From Thermoplasmata archaeon (GTDB lineage Archaea > Thermoplasmatota > Thermoplasmata > Methanomassiliicoccales > Methanomethylophilaceae), in the NCBI GenBank assembly GCA_015063285.1, contig SUST01000002.1, positions 124,001 through 188,000 of the forward strand: a stretch of DNA of 64,000 bases, read 5' to 3'. A model generated the notes under the pieces. It saw nothing but the letters and a program-made list of their open reading frames with translations, was not told the origin of the DNA and ran no database searches. Positions 18,662 to 27,445 of this stretch are shown in pieces; positions within the stretch are counted from its first letter, which is position 1, and each line of letters opens with the position of its first letter. The position numbers were made by a program, and so were the translations under genes.

Positions 18662-18686
18662 CCCCCTGTTGCCAGGGGGTTTGAAG
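18662..18686 (-). terminator. Hairpin terminator of the zinc-ribbon membrane gene
   Basis: CCCCCTG-TTGC-CAGGGGG at 18662-18679 lies just after the minus-strand stop at 18689 and is followed on that strand by GGCTTTTAT. Confidence 0.5.
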
Positions 18687-18688
18687 TT

Positions 18689-19801
18689 TCATTCCTCGTC
18701 TTCGTCGAATTCTGCACCGCAGTAGGGGCATCTCTTCGCGTTGGCGGGGACCTCTTTTCCGCACTCGGAGCACTCGAAGGTCTCGCTGGACGAATCGACT
18801 GTTCCGTCAGCATGCTGGATGACGGTCTCCTCGCCCTCGTCGAACTTGGCTCCGCACTTGGGGCAGACCTTTGCATCGATGGGGACCTCGGTTCCGCACT
18901 CGGAGCACTCGAAGAAGTCCTTCTTGTGGAGCACCTTGACATCCTCGGGGACCTCGATGGGTGCACCGCACTTCCTGCAGGTGATCTCACCGGGCAGGAC
19001 CATGGTTCCGCACTCCTTGCACTTGCTGTATCCCTCAGGATAGAGCCTTCCCTCAGCCTCCATCTTGTCGCGTGCCTTCCTGGCGCTGCGTCTCATGATC
19101 TCGGAGAAGATCAGCATGACGAAGTACATCAGACCGACCAGGAGCATGGTGTATCCCGCTCCCATGAAGTTCTTCTGCATCATGTCTCCGCTGGATACTC
19201 CCGTGTCGAACTGGAATCTGTAGAACTGTTTGTAGGTCTCTCCTCCGTCATCGGAGACTCCGACAAACAGAACGACATAGTCATTGGGGACGACCTGCGG
19301 CGTGGCCGTATACTTGCCGTCGCTATAGGTCATACCAGTCTCGTAGACAAAAGCGGAACTGTTGATCGCAGTACCGTAGGCGATCATTGTTACGGTGGAG
19401 GTCTCTACCTTCAGATCGAGATCGGACCTTGATGATTCGACGGTCATGACACCGGTCGAGACGTTGTAGTAGACATCCTTGATGTCGCTGTCGCCTCCTG
19501 TGACCTTAACCTCTACGGTCGTGGCCGATCCCATGTATGCGAATGTACCGATCAGAAGCATGGCCACTATGAATACAGCACCTATGATCGCTTTGATCTT
19601 GGGAGATGCCACACCAGTGATGTGCGGGACCATGTACAGTACGACTGCTATGACGAGGAACCCGATGCAGCTCAAAGCCAGATTCAGGCATGTCAGAACA
19701 GCCGCACCGGCGAAACCTCCGGCAATGGCCAGCCATTGTTTTTGTGTAAGTCCTTTGAACTCCTCGATCAAGGAGACCTTGGACTCTGCGTTTTCTGTCA
19801 T
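18689..19801 (-). CDS. Membrane protein with three C-terminal zinc ribbons
   Basis: A 370-aa protein of unknown function. Three hydrophobic segments lie between about residues 24 and 90, then comes an extracytoplasmic beta-rich region (about 90-205), then one more membrane segment near 215-235. The cytoplasmic tail has three CxxC-x(n)-CxxC zinc ribbons (CKECG...CRKCG, CSECG...CPKCG, CSECG...CPYCG) separated by acidic linkers. The repeated ribbons suggest internal duplication. The outside domain could be a sensor and the ribbons a protein- or nucleic-acid-binding tail, but this is inference. It is monocistronic and divergent from the next gene. Confidence 0.85.
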   Translation of the reverse strand: MTENAESKVSLIEEFKGLTQKQWLAIAGGFAGAAVLTCLNLALSCIGFLVIAVVLYMVPHITGVASPKIKAIIGAVFIVAMLLIGTFAYMGSATTVEVKVTGGDSDIKDVYYNVSTGVMTVESSRSDLDLKVETSTVTMIAYGTAINSSAFVYETGMTYSDGKYTATPQVVPNDYVVLFVGVSDDGGETYKQFYRFQFDTGVSSGDMMQKNFMGAGYTMLLVGLMYFVMLIFSEIMRRSARKARDKMEAEGRLYPEGYSKCKECGTMVLPGEITCRKCGAPIEVPEDVKVLHKKDFFECSECGTEVPIDAKVCPKCGAKFDEGEETVIQHADGTVDSSSETFECSECGKEVPANAKRCPYCGAEFDEDEE

Positions 19802-19861
19802 TGGCCCACGGTATCGCGCGCGTTGATATAAGGATACCTTTAAACGGTGATTGTCCTACGT

Positions 19862-21892
19862 ATGGACATGACCATACTATTGACGGGCTGTCCATTCTGC
19901 AGTTCCAACTTCATGCTGCTCAACACCGAGCTCTCGAAAGGCGAGTGCGTGGTGTGCGGTAAGGACCAGAAGTTCACACCAGAACAGATTTCCGAGGCAG
20001 AGACCAACAGGGACAGGCTGTCGGAGAAATACCTCAGCCGCTTGGAGAAGGCCTACAACGACAGGGACCAGGAGAAGATGGCATCCCTGGCCGAGGAGGT
20101 TGCCAATGCAGGCATCTCGTCATGGTATGCATGGTTTTGCGTGGGATGGTCCGACCTGCAGGAAGGCAAGATCGGTTCCGCTTTCGATGATTTCAAACTC
20201 GCGGCGCTGTTCATCGAGGAAGAGGATTTCGACGAGTTCTACGAGCTTGCGATGGATGCGGTCCTGGATTCGATAGAGAAGGCGGCAAAGGAGGATAAGA
20301 ACTGGAGCACGGAGGACACCACCCTGGTGGACTTTACCGGAACCCTGTTCGAACGCTTCGAGCATCTGTGCGAGATGGATTTCATGTGCGATCTGATGCT
20401 CAGGCTCGGAACCCTGTCCGATTCTCTGGAATCGGCCGGCATGGGTGCATCGCTGATCAAGGAGATCATGATGATCATCATGGATTACATGTCTGGCAAC
20501 ACCTACGTCGTAGATCATCAGACGCTTCTCAACAATGCGAAGTCATCTATCGATTCGATCGACGCCCAGATGCAGACCATGGCCCAGGACGGGTCCATGG
20601 CACCCAACATCGTGAAGATATGGGGCCCCGGTTTCAGCGAGTTCGTGCAGATGCTCCTGGACGGAGAGGACGCTATGGCAGCGACTTATTCCGACGAGGA
20701 GTTGCTCACGCTGTGCGACTACTGGGGGGTCAACGATTACGAGGACGTGTTCGGCCTTCTCCAGAACGCTTTCGAGTTCCATCTCGGCTATATCATGTCG
20801 GGCAAGCGCAACAAGGGCATCCTGAAGAAGAGGGATAAGGCTCTCAAGGACTATCAGGAGGCTTTCAAGAGACCGCTGGTCGAGGGAATCGCATCGGATG
20901 TTGAAACAGGCGATCTGGACTATGACAGGATATGTCCGGACTGCGGAAAGTATCTCAAGGCCGACGAGAACGGTCTGATGACTTGCGAATGCGGTTTCAA
21001 GAGCAGGATCGTCACTGACGATATCGACAGCCTTCCGGAGAATGTGCCCGAGCTTATCTTGATAGGGAGGAAGGCATTCCAGGACAGGGATCCGAGAATG
21101 CTCAACAACGTGGGGGAGAGGATCCTGGAGTTCGAGGAGGGCAATTGGTACGGATTTTTCGCATTGGCGGAATCATGTCTCCTCGATCAGCAGCTGTGCG
21201 AGGCCATAATGCTGCTGGCGCAGGCCTGCGAGCATCTCCCCGAAAAGGACAGGAAGGAGTTCCGCGACGGAGCGGTCGAGGAGCTGGGAAGAGCATTGAC
21301 GGAGATCAACGATCCCGATCAGAACATGGTGTCGATATTCGCCACCACATTCTACGAGGCCCTTGACAACTCCCCTGCGAAGGAATGCGGCATACCGATG
21401 GCCCTGATCCGCAGGATGGCAAAGGGGGATTACGACACATCGCTGAAGGGTCTGACCGCTACACTGATGATCGACCCGACACTCAATCATGAGATCCATT
21501 CCAACACCAGCCTGAGATACCTTAAATCCGTCTCCGAGGAAATCCTCGTTCTCCTTGATCGCGTGGATGAAGGTATGAACGGCATCAAGAAGGACGAATC
21601 CGGAATGAAGGACGATGTAACGACATACTCCAAGACCATGCACGACCTTCTGTCATACATGATCGCAGGTATCGACGGCCGTATAGGTTCTTCTAGCGAG
21701 GAGAAGGTCGGATATATGGCCGGCCAGTGGGCCGCCGATAAGGAATCCTATGATGGGCTGGCAGACGGTCTCTTCGAGGCGTTCTGCTTCGATCCGGATG
21801 CTGCGTATAAGCCCAATTCCAATGCTATAATGAAGTCCAAGCATGGCATCGACCGCTATCTGGATGCCTACATGAAGACTAAGTCAATTTGA
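19862..21892 (+). CDS. Uncharacterised zinc-ribbon, helical-repeat protein
   Basis: A 676-aa soluble protein I do not recognise. An N-terminal zinc ribbon (CPFC...CVVCG, near residues 12-37) is followed by long helical stretches suggesting TPR-like repeats. A second ribbon (CPDCGKY...CECG) lies near 360-385, with helical sequence repeating after it. The two halves (ribbon plus helices) look like an ancient duplication. I use ATG 19862 because a GGTGAT ribosome site (about 19845-19850) precedes it. It is divergent from the zinc-ribbon membrane gene, 60 bp apart; shared ribbons make a functional link possible. Confidence 0.75.
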   Translation: MDMTILLTGCPFCSSNFMLLNTELSKGECVVCGKDQKFTPEQISEAETNRDRLSEKYLSRLEKAYNDRDQEKMASLAEEVANAGISSWYAWFCVGWSDLQEGKIGSAFDDFKLAALFIEEEDFDEFYELAMDAVLDSIEKAAKEDKNWSTEDTTLVDFTGTLFERFEHLCEMDFMCDLMLRLGTLSDSLESAGMGASLIKEIMMIIMDYMSGNTYVVDHQTLLNNAKSSIDSIDAQMQTMAQDGSMAPNIVKIWGPGFSEFVQMLLDGEDAMAATYSDEELLTLCDYWGVNDYEDVFGLLQNAFEFHLGYIMSGKRNKGILKKRDKALKDYQEAFKRPLVEGIASDVETGDLDYDRICPDCGKYLKADENGLMTCECGFKSRIVTDDIDSLPENVPELILIGRKAFQDRDPRMLNNVGERILEFEEGNWYGFFALAESCLLDQQLCEAIMLLAQACEHLPEKDRKEFRDGAVEELGRALTEINDPDQNMVSIFATTFYEALDNSPAKECGIPMALIRRMAKGDYDTSLKGLTATLMIDPTLNHEIHSNTSLRYLKSVSEEILVLLDRVDEGMNGIKKDESGMKDDVTTYSKTMHDLLSYMIAGIDGRIGSSSEEKVGYMAGQWAADKESYDGLADGLFEAFCFDPDAAYKPNSNAIMKSKHGIDRYLDAYMKTKSI

Positions 21893-21923
21893 AATAGGGG
21901 TTTACCATCAGAGCGTATGTCAT

Positions 21924-23030
21924 ATGGCGACCATCGAGGAGCAGATCAAGGAGTTGGAGGAGCAGATCTCCAAGACCAAATACAACAAGGCTACCGAAGG
22001 TCACATTGGTAAACTCAAGGCGAAGATCGCACGTCTCAACGAGGAAGAGGAGAAGAGGCGTGCGTCCAAGGGTGGGAACACCAAAGGATTCTACGTCAAG
22101 AAGGCAGGTAACGCCACAGTTGCATTGGTGGGATTCCCCTCAGTGGGAAAATCCACTCTTCTCAATCAGCTCACCGGTGCCAAATCCGAGGTCGGAGCAT
22201 ACCACTTCACCACTCTGGATGTCGTTCCCGGAGTCATGGTGTACAACCATGCCAAGATTCAGATTCTCGATATGCCCGGACTCATCAAGGATGCTTCCCG
22301 CGGTAAGGGTAGGGGAAGGGAGGTAATCGCAGCCGCAAGGTCAGCTGACGTCATCCTCTTGGTGGTCGACATTTTCAATCCTAACATGAATGTACTGTTC
22401 AAAGAACTGTACAACGCAGCTATCCGTCTCAACCAGACCAAGCCCGACGTGGTCATCACTCGTTCGGATCAGGGAGGAATCCTTGTCAAGCCGACGGTGA
22501 AGCTCACCAAGATCACGCCAGAGATCATCAAGGACATGACCGCGGCTTACGGGCACATCAACGCTACAGTCGTTGTCCGTGAGGACATAGATGTCGAGCA
22601 GATGCTGGACGTGCTGGCAGGCAACAGGGTTTACATTAAGGCCATCATGGCGATCAACAAGGTCGATCTTGCCAAGCCCGGACAGCTCGAGGAGGTCCTT
22701 GAGATGCACAAGCAGTTCCGCTGTGTCCCTGTATCTGCAGCAACGGGATACGGCATGGAGGAACTGAAACAGGCCATGTATGACACCATCGACATGATAC
22801 GCATCTATCTGAAGCCTCAGGGTCAGGAAGCGGATCTGGATGTTCCCCTCATCGTCAAGCGCGGGAACACCGTGGGAGATGTCTGTGAGCTGATCCACAG
22901 GGATTTCAAGAACAATTTCAGATACGCCATGATCTGGGGGGACAGCGCAAAGTTCCCCGGTCAGACTGTCGGATTGGACCACAAGGTGATGGACAAGGAT
23001 ATTCTGTGCATCATCGTGAAAAGGACCTGA
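21924..23030 (+). CDS. DRG-family developmentally regulated GTP-binding protein
   Basis: A 368-aa Obg/DRG GTPase. An N-terminal helical hairpin is followed by G1 GFPSVGKST near residue 70, G3 DMPG near 115 and G4 NKVD near 245. A C-terminal TGS domain begins near 290. The conserved HFTTLDVVPGVM motif marks it as DRG rather than Obg or YchF. It is thought to act on ribosomes during translation. This gene is present in nearly all archaea. It lies 31 bp after the zinc-ribbon helical gene and may share its transcript. Confidence 0.94.
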   Translation: MATIEEQIKELEEQISKTKYNKATEGHIGKLKAKIARLNEEEEKRRASKGGNTKGFYVKKAGNATVALVGFPSVGKSTLLNQLTGAKSEVGAYHFTTLDVVPGVMVYNHAKIQILDMPGLIKDASRGKGRGREVIAAARSADVILLVVDIFNPNMNVLFKELYNAAIRLNQTKPDVVITRSDQGGILVKPTVKLTKITPEIIKDMTAAYGHINATVVVREDIDVEQMLDVLAGNRVYIKAIMAINKVDLAKPGQLEEVLEMHKQFRCVPVSAATGYGMEELKQAMYDTIDMIRIYLKPQGQEADLDVPLIVKRGNTVGDVCELIHRDFKNNFRYAMIWGDSAKFPGQTVGLDHKVMDKDILCIIVKRT

Positions 23031-23087
23031 TTTCTATTATTTTTGATGTCTTTGAAACAGGTCAATTTGATTCAATAATGTAAAGGC

Positions 23088-23111
23088 GGAGCCCGTCTTT
23101 CGACGGACTCC
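23088..23111. terminator. Hairpin between convergent drg and MFS genes
   Basis: GGAGCCCGTC-TTTC-GACGGACTCC, with one unpaired position, lies midway between the two stops; no strong T-run is seen. Confidence 0.4.
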
Positions 23112-23121
23112 GGTTTATGCA

Positions 23122-24588
23122 TCACTCTTCGGAGCGGTTCTCGAGATCGTATTTCTTCAAGGAGTATGCGACGACTGCCAGTATTACCGATATGGCGGCC
23201 ATGATCAGCACCACGAACATGAAACCGTCGTTCAGCGAGTCTGCCATGTACGTGATGTTGTCGGACATATGCTTCGCGATCTCGGTCAGGACCTGGTCCG
23301 CTGTGGAGATGTCGATGATCCCGGGCACGTAGTTCTCGCGGATGACGCTGTTTATGTACGAACCGACCACCGCATTACCTGCAATGATTCCGATCATACG
23401 CACCGCCATCAGGTTTCCTGTGTGCTGTCCCATATCCTTCTTGGGAATCACGCGCTGCAAGGAGATGATGATCTCCGTGACGATCATTCCCAGTCCGAAT
23501 CCGAACATGAACAGGGAGAATCCGAACCAGAATTCGCTCTCAGAGGCGAAGAAATGCGTTATCACCAAAGCGATGGCCACGAAGATCGCTCCCGTTGTTA
23601 CCCACGGTTTCACCCCGGTCTTGGTAACCATCCTGCAGCCTAGCAGCGAGGGTATTCCGGCACCGAGGATGAGCAGAACGAAGTTGAAGCTTGCCTCGTA
23701 GATATCAAAGTTAAAGTAGGTCAGATACAGCTTGAAGTAATACTGGATGAGTCCGAGTCCGCACACACTGAACAGGAACATTAGGACTATCAGTTTCTTC
23801 TCGAAGCTGCTGATGCCGACAGGGATGGCCGGGTTCTCGGACCTCTTGGAATGCCATAATGTGATGATCAGGACCGCGATGATGGCGGCTATCATGACAT
23901 ATGACGGGATGCTGAGAAGGTTGTAATCCACGTCTACCGACTGTGTGTAGTAAGCCGCCAATCCGAACAGGATCGTGACAAGTAGCAGGTTGATTTTGTC
24001 CAAAGGCGTCTCTGATCCATTGTCCTCAGGCAGAAGCCTCCAGGCCATCAGGGTACCGATGAGCATCAGCACGGCGAGGAGTATGAATCCAGCCCTCCAA
24101 TTGAAGTTATCTGTAAGGAAGTATCCTGCGGCGGATGCGAAAAGGGATCCGATGGCGAATGCCGCTGTCATGAGCTCATGGCATTTACCTCTTTCATCCG
24201 GTCCATAGTATCTTCCTACTGCGGTGAATCCGAGCCCCAGCACGATTCCTCCGCCGATTCCCTGCAGGAATCTGAACGCTATGAGCATCTCGACGTTGAC
24301 GGATACAATGGAGAGAATGGAGCCCAGTATGAAGATTATCGGACCTACGAGAAGTACACGTTTGACTCCCCAGCGGTCTGCGAGCTTAGCACCCAGAGGG
24401 ATGACGGCCACTTCCGAAATGATGTATGCGGGGATTAAGCGCACAACGTTGTCGGATTCGGGGAGGTCCGCGACGCTCCATGATATTCCGAACCTCATGA
24501 ACATCCATCCGGCAGCTATGCAGAGCATGCATATCGCCAGACCCCACATTCCGATTGCGCGGTTCCTTGCTTCGACGGTCATGCTCAT
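23122..24588 (-). CDS. MFS transporter, EmrB/QacA-like
   Basis: A 488-aa multidrug-type permease with roughly 14 hydrophobic segments and motif A (GAKLADRWGVKRV) after the second. A motif-C-like GIGGGIVLGLGFTAVG occurs in the fourth or fifth. It should be a proton-driven exporter in the cytoplasmic membrane. The ATG overlaps the end of the upstream secreted-protein gene by 4 bp, so the two are coupled. That suggests the surface protein may be a partner in transport, which is inference from context. Confidence 0.87.
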   Translation of the reverse strand: MSMTVEARNRAIGMWGLAICMLCIAAGWMFMRFGISWSVADLPESDNVVRLIPAYIISEVAVIPLGAKLADRWGVKRVLLVGPIIFILGSILSIVSVNVEMLIAFRFLQGIGGGIVLGLGFTAVGRYYGPDERGKCHELMTAAFAIGSLFASAAGYFLTDNFNWRAGFILLAVLMLIGTLMAWRLLPEDNGSETPLDKINLLLVTILFGLAAYYTQSVDVDYNLLSIPSYVMIAAIIAVLIITLWHSKRSENPAIPVGISSFEKKLIVLMFLFSVCGLGLIQYYFKLYLTYFNFDIYEASFNFVLLILGAGIPSLLGCRMVTKTGVKPWVTTGAIFVAIALVITHFFASESEFWFGFSLFMFGFGLGMIVTEIIISLQRVIPKKDMGQHTGNLMAVRMIGIIAGNAVVGSYINSVIRENYVPGIIDISTADQVLTEIAKHMSDNITYMADSLNDGFMFVVLIMAAISVILAVVAYSLKKYDLENRSEE

Positions 24589-25958
24589 ATCTTACCCCTC
24601 CACATGAGGAAAGTGGCAGCGCATGCCGCTATCACGATTATTACGGCCAGGACGATGAATACGAGCGGGATGTCCGTTTCGTATTCTTCGTTCATGATAA
24701 TGATTTCATTCACCGCATTCTGAATCGTACTGCATTCTTCCTGTTTCTTCTGATCATCGGTGATGTCGGGCATCTCTACGTGTCCGAGTCCGATGATGAT
24801 CAGTGCGGCCTTGATGATTCCCTTGGCCTCTTTGGAGATGAGGCTATCAGGGATCAGATCTATGATCTTCCCTGCTTCGAACGAGTAGCCTTCCAAAGGA
24901 TAGCTGATGTCGACCGTGGTATCGTTTCTCTTGACCTTGAACAATACATAGGGGTTTCCCAGTTCATCGGTTTCGTTCGATACAGTGACGTCGCCTGTGA
25001 ATGTGATGTCATGGACCGTCTTTCCAGTCAGGGATTTGATCGTGTCGAAGATATCCAGTTTCCTGTCCGTAGAGGTCAGGATGTTCAGGATCAGCTCAGG
25101 TATGGCCTTGGATATCTTTCCGCCTTCTCCGATGACCTTTTTGATCAAGGGCCAAAGGTCGTTGACGAGATCGGACGAGACGACGGATCTCTCCACATGC
25201 TCCGTGATCATGGGGTTGCATGTCCACTCACCATCGCCCAGGACCTTCAGGTCGTCGATGTCCAGTGTAATCTGGAAGTCTCCGTAGACGTTGCTGAGTG
25301 AATGATATTTCTCATAGTCGATGGTGATGCCGACGAGGTTATCGTCATCGTCCGTGAGGTCTGCAATCTTCATGTCGCCGTCAAGTTCCGTGTACAGCAT
25401 GGGGAAGAACGCGATGTATGCGTCCTCCATCTCTCCGGTCTCTGTGTTGATATCAGTCATTAGCGCCAGGTCCAAGGTCATTCCCAGAACGACCTCGTTG
25501 CTGATCTTATGATCCTCAGTGCTGCCGTCGATGAACACTCTCTTGAGGAAATCCTCGGCACTCTCCCCGTCGTTGATGAGATATGTGCCTGCAGCCGGGA
25601 ATTTTCCTTCCGCCACCAGATCGACGGACAAGGTGAAGTATCCCGATAGCCTGTCGACGATGGTCCTGTGTCCATCTTCATCATGGATGTCCCTCGTCAT
25701 TGCGAACTTCGATTCCAGTTCCGGGTCAAAGGTGACATCGTAGTCCATGGTCTTCGCAAGATCCTCGACAAGCTCCTTCAGGGTCTTCCCCGTGATGAGT
25801 TTGAGGATCTCATCGATCTCGCTAAGGTCGATCCCGGTGGTCGCACCATATATCTGGTCGTTACCTGCACCATCTCCGTCAGCCTCCGTCAGCGGGAGTC
25901 CGGAGAATAGCATGATCGCCACAATCGAGACTGCTAAGGCAGCCTTTTCATAATTCAT
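24585..25958 (-). CDS. Predicted surface/secreted protein with C-terminal membrane anchor
   Basis: A 457-aa protein with an N-terminal signal-like segment (MNYEKAALAVSIVAIMLFSG, then LPLTEADG) and a C-terminal membrane helix (LVFIVLAVIIVIAACAATFL) followed by WRGKI. The body is therefore outside the cell. The extracellular part is acidic and beta-rich without motifs I recognise. It may be a lipid-binding or pump-associated protein. It is coupled (ATGA overlap) to the downstream MFS transporter. I chose ATG 25958 because it immediately precedes the signal segment; upstream in-frame sequence overlaps the MATE gene. Confidence 0.72.
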   Translation of the reverse strand: MNYEKAALAVSIVAIMLFSGLPLTEADGDGAGNDQIYGATTGIDLSEIDEILKLITGKTLKELVEDLAKTMDYDVTFDPELESKFAMTRDIHDEDGHRTIVDRLSGYFTLSVDLVAEGKFPAAGTYLINDGESAEDFLKRVFIDGSTEDHKISNEVVLGMTLDLALMTDINTETGEMEDAYIAFFPMLYTELDGDMKIADLTDDDDNLVGITIDYEKYHSLSNVYGDFQITLDIDDLKVLGDGEWTCNPMITEHVERSVVSSDLVNDLWPLIKKVIGEGGKISKAIPELILNILTSTDRKLDIFDTIKSLTGKTVHDITFTGDVTVSNETDELGNPYVLFKVKRNDTTVDISYPLEGYSFEAGKIIDLIPDSLISKEAKGIIKAALIIIGLGHVEMPDITDDQKKQEECSTIQNAVNEIIIMNEEYETDIPLVFIVLAVIIVIAACAATFLMWRGKI

Positions 25959-26002
25959 AGGTTGCAATACAATCCCGTTAATAATAACGCGCGTCACGAT
26001 GG

Positions 26003-27361
26003 TCAAGGATTGAGAATCATTCTCGTTACCTGTCTGTCCGTGAACATAGTCATCAGGAATATGGATGCCGCCCCGATTATGTGTCCGAACACCAGGGCCC
26101 ATGCGACGGCTGTCAGCTCAGGCTGCTGGATGGCGATATAGAAGAACGTTATCAGGACCGCGTTCCTCCAGAGAGCAATTATCAGGGAGCGGTTTGGGTG
26201 ACCCATGGCCTGCATATAGCCCGAGCACAGGGGAGTGAAGGCGAAGAATCCGATGTAAAGGCACATCACTCTGAGCATATCTACCATCTCCGGTCTGTTG
26301 TCCAGCATCTCGCCGGAATACGAGAAGATGTAGAGGAACTGTTCGGGGAAGAGCTCGACTATCGCTGCAAGAATCACCACAATGAGGATACCTCTTGTAA
26401 ATGCAAATCTGAACGATTCCCTCATGCGCTTGGCGTCCTTCTGTCCCAATGCAGATGATGCCACGGGGACCAATGCGGATCCGATCGCTATAGCAGGAAT
26501 CACGATCAGGTTCATCAGATTGTCAGGGACCGAATACACGGTGAGTGCATGGGAGCCTGCGGCCGCCATGAGCACGATGTAGTTCAGGACGGCGTCCATG
26601 AAGTACATCACTGTGTACTCCAGCATCTGTGGGATTCCTGCGACCATCAGCATGCGCATGCATTCTCCGTCGTAACGGAGATTCTGTTTGGAGATAGGCA
26701 GATAGGTCCTCTTTCCGATTATCAGAAGCGTACCGATGATGGCCGATGCTATTGTAGCGATGACTGTGGCCACCGCAGCACCCTGAAGCCCCATGTCCAA
26801 CAGGTAGATGAGAATCGGATCCAGGACAATGTTGACCACTGCCTGGACGGCCATGAGCATCATGGAATACTGGGTGGCGCCCTGGCCGTTGAGTATGCCC
26901 CCGACCACACCGTTGTAGACGATCAGTATTGTGAATATCGAGTATGGGAGCATGTAGTCGCAGGCCAGCGGCAGGATGTTCTCCTTGCCTATCAAAGAAA
27001 GAAGTCCATCCTGTCCGAATATGAGGATGGGTGTCATGACTATTCCGAACACGATGGTGAAAATCACTGCCTGGACCGCTGAGCTGGATGCCTTTGATTT
27101 GTTGTCCGCACCAATCATCCTGGAGATCACGGCCGACACCCCTACTCCGAATCCGCTTCCGAGTCCGACTATGGTCATATAGACCGGCATGACCAGAGCG
27201 ATTGCGGACATGGCATCATCACCGAGCCCGGAGCACCAAGCACGGTCGGCAAGGACATTGATCTGCGAGACCAGCAGAGATATGACTATTGGTATAGCTA
27301 AAGTGACGATTGCCTTCCTGGGGTTCCCCAGGAGTATCGATACCCTCTCCTCCGCGGTCAT
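26003..27361 (-). CDS. MATE family efflux transporter
   Basis: A 452-aa membrane protein with about 12 segments arranged as two related halves (RAWCSGLGDDAMSAIAL in the first; DAVLNYIVLMAAAGSHAL in the second). It matches Na+- or H+-coupled multidrug/toxin extrusion proteins, DinF/NorM-like. It should export cationic or other small molecules. The gene is 44 bp upstream of the surface protein gene on the same strand, so MATE, surface protein and MFS may form one export cluster. It is distinct from the MATE pump at 44.0-45.4 kb, to which it is clearly related. Confidence 0.9.
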   Translation of the reverse strand: MTAEERVSILLGNPRKAIVTLAIPIVISLLVSQINVLADRAWCSGLGDDAMSAIALVMPVYMTIVGLGSGFGVGVSAVISRMIGADNKSKASSSAVQAVIFTIVFGIVMTPILIFGQDGLLSLIGKENILPLACDYMLPYSIFTILIVYNGVVGGILNGQGATQYSMMLMAVQAVVNIVLDPILIYLLDMGLQGAAVATVIATIASAIIGTLLIIGKRTYLPISKQNLRYDGECMRMLMVAGIPQMLEYTVMYFMDAVLNYIVLMAAAGSHALTVYSVPDNLMNLIVIPAIAIGSALVPVASSALGQKDAKRMRESFRFAFTRGILIVVILAAIVELFPEQFLYIFSYSGEMLDNRPEMVDMLRVMCLYIGFFAFTPLCSGYMQAMGHPNRSLIIALWRNAVLITFFYIAIQQPELTAVAWALVFGHIIGAASIFLMTMFTDRQVTRMILNP

Positions 27362-27413
27362 GGTCTCTCCATCGGGGAGCGGTTAATAAACAATATCATG
27401 AAAAACGAAAGGT

Positions 27414-27436
27414 GCCGGGGTTTGCCCCGGCTTTAT
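27414..27436 (-). terminator. Hairpin terminator of nhaC
   Basis: GCCGGGG-TTTG-CCCCGGC at 27414-27431. On the minus strand it is followed by CACC and TTTCGTTTTT, directly downstream of the nhaC stop. Confidence 0.55.
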
Positions 27437-27445
27437 TGTGGTTTA

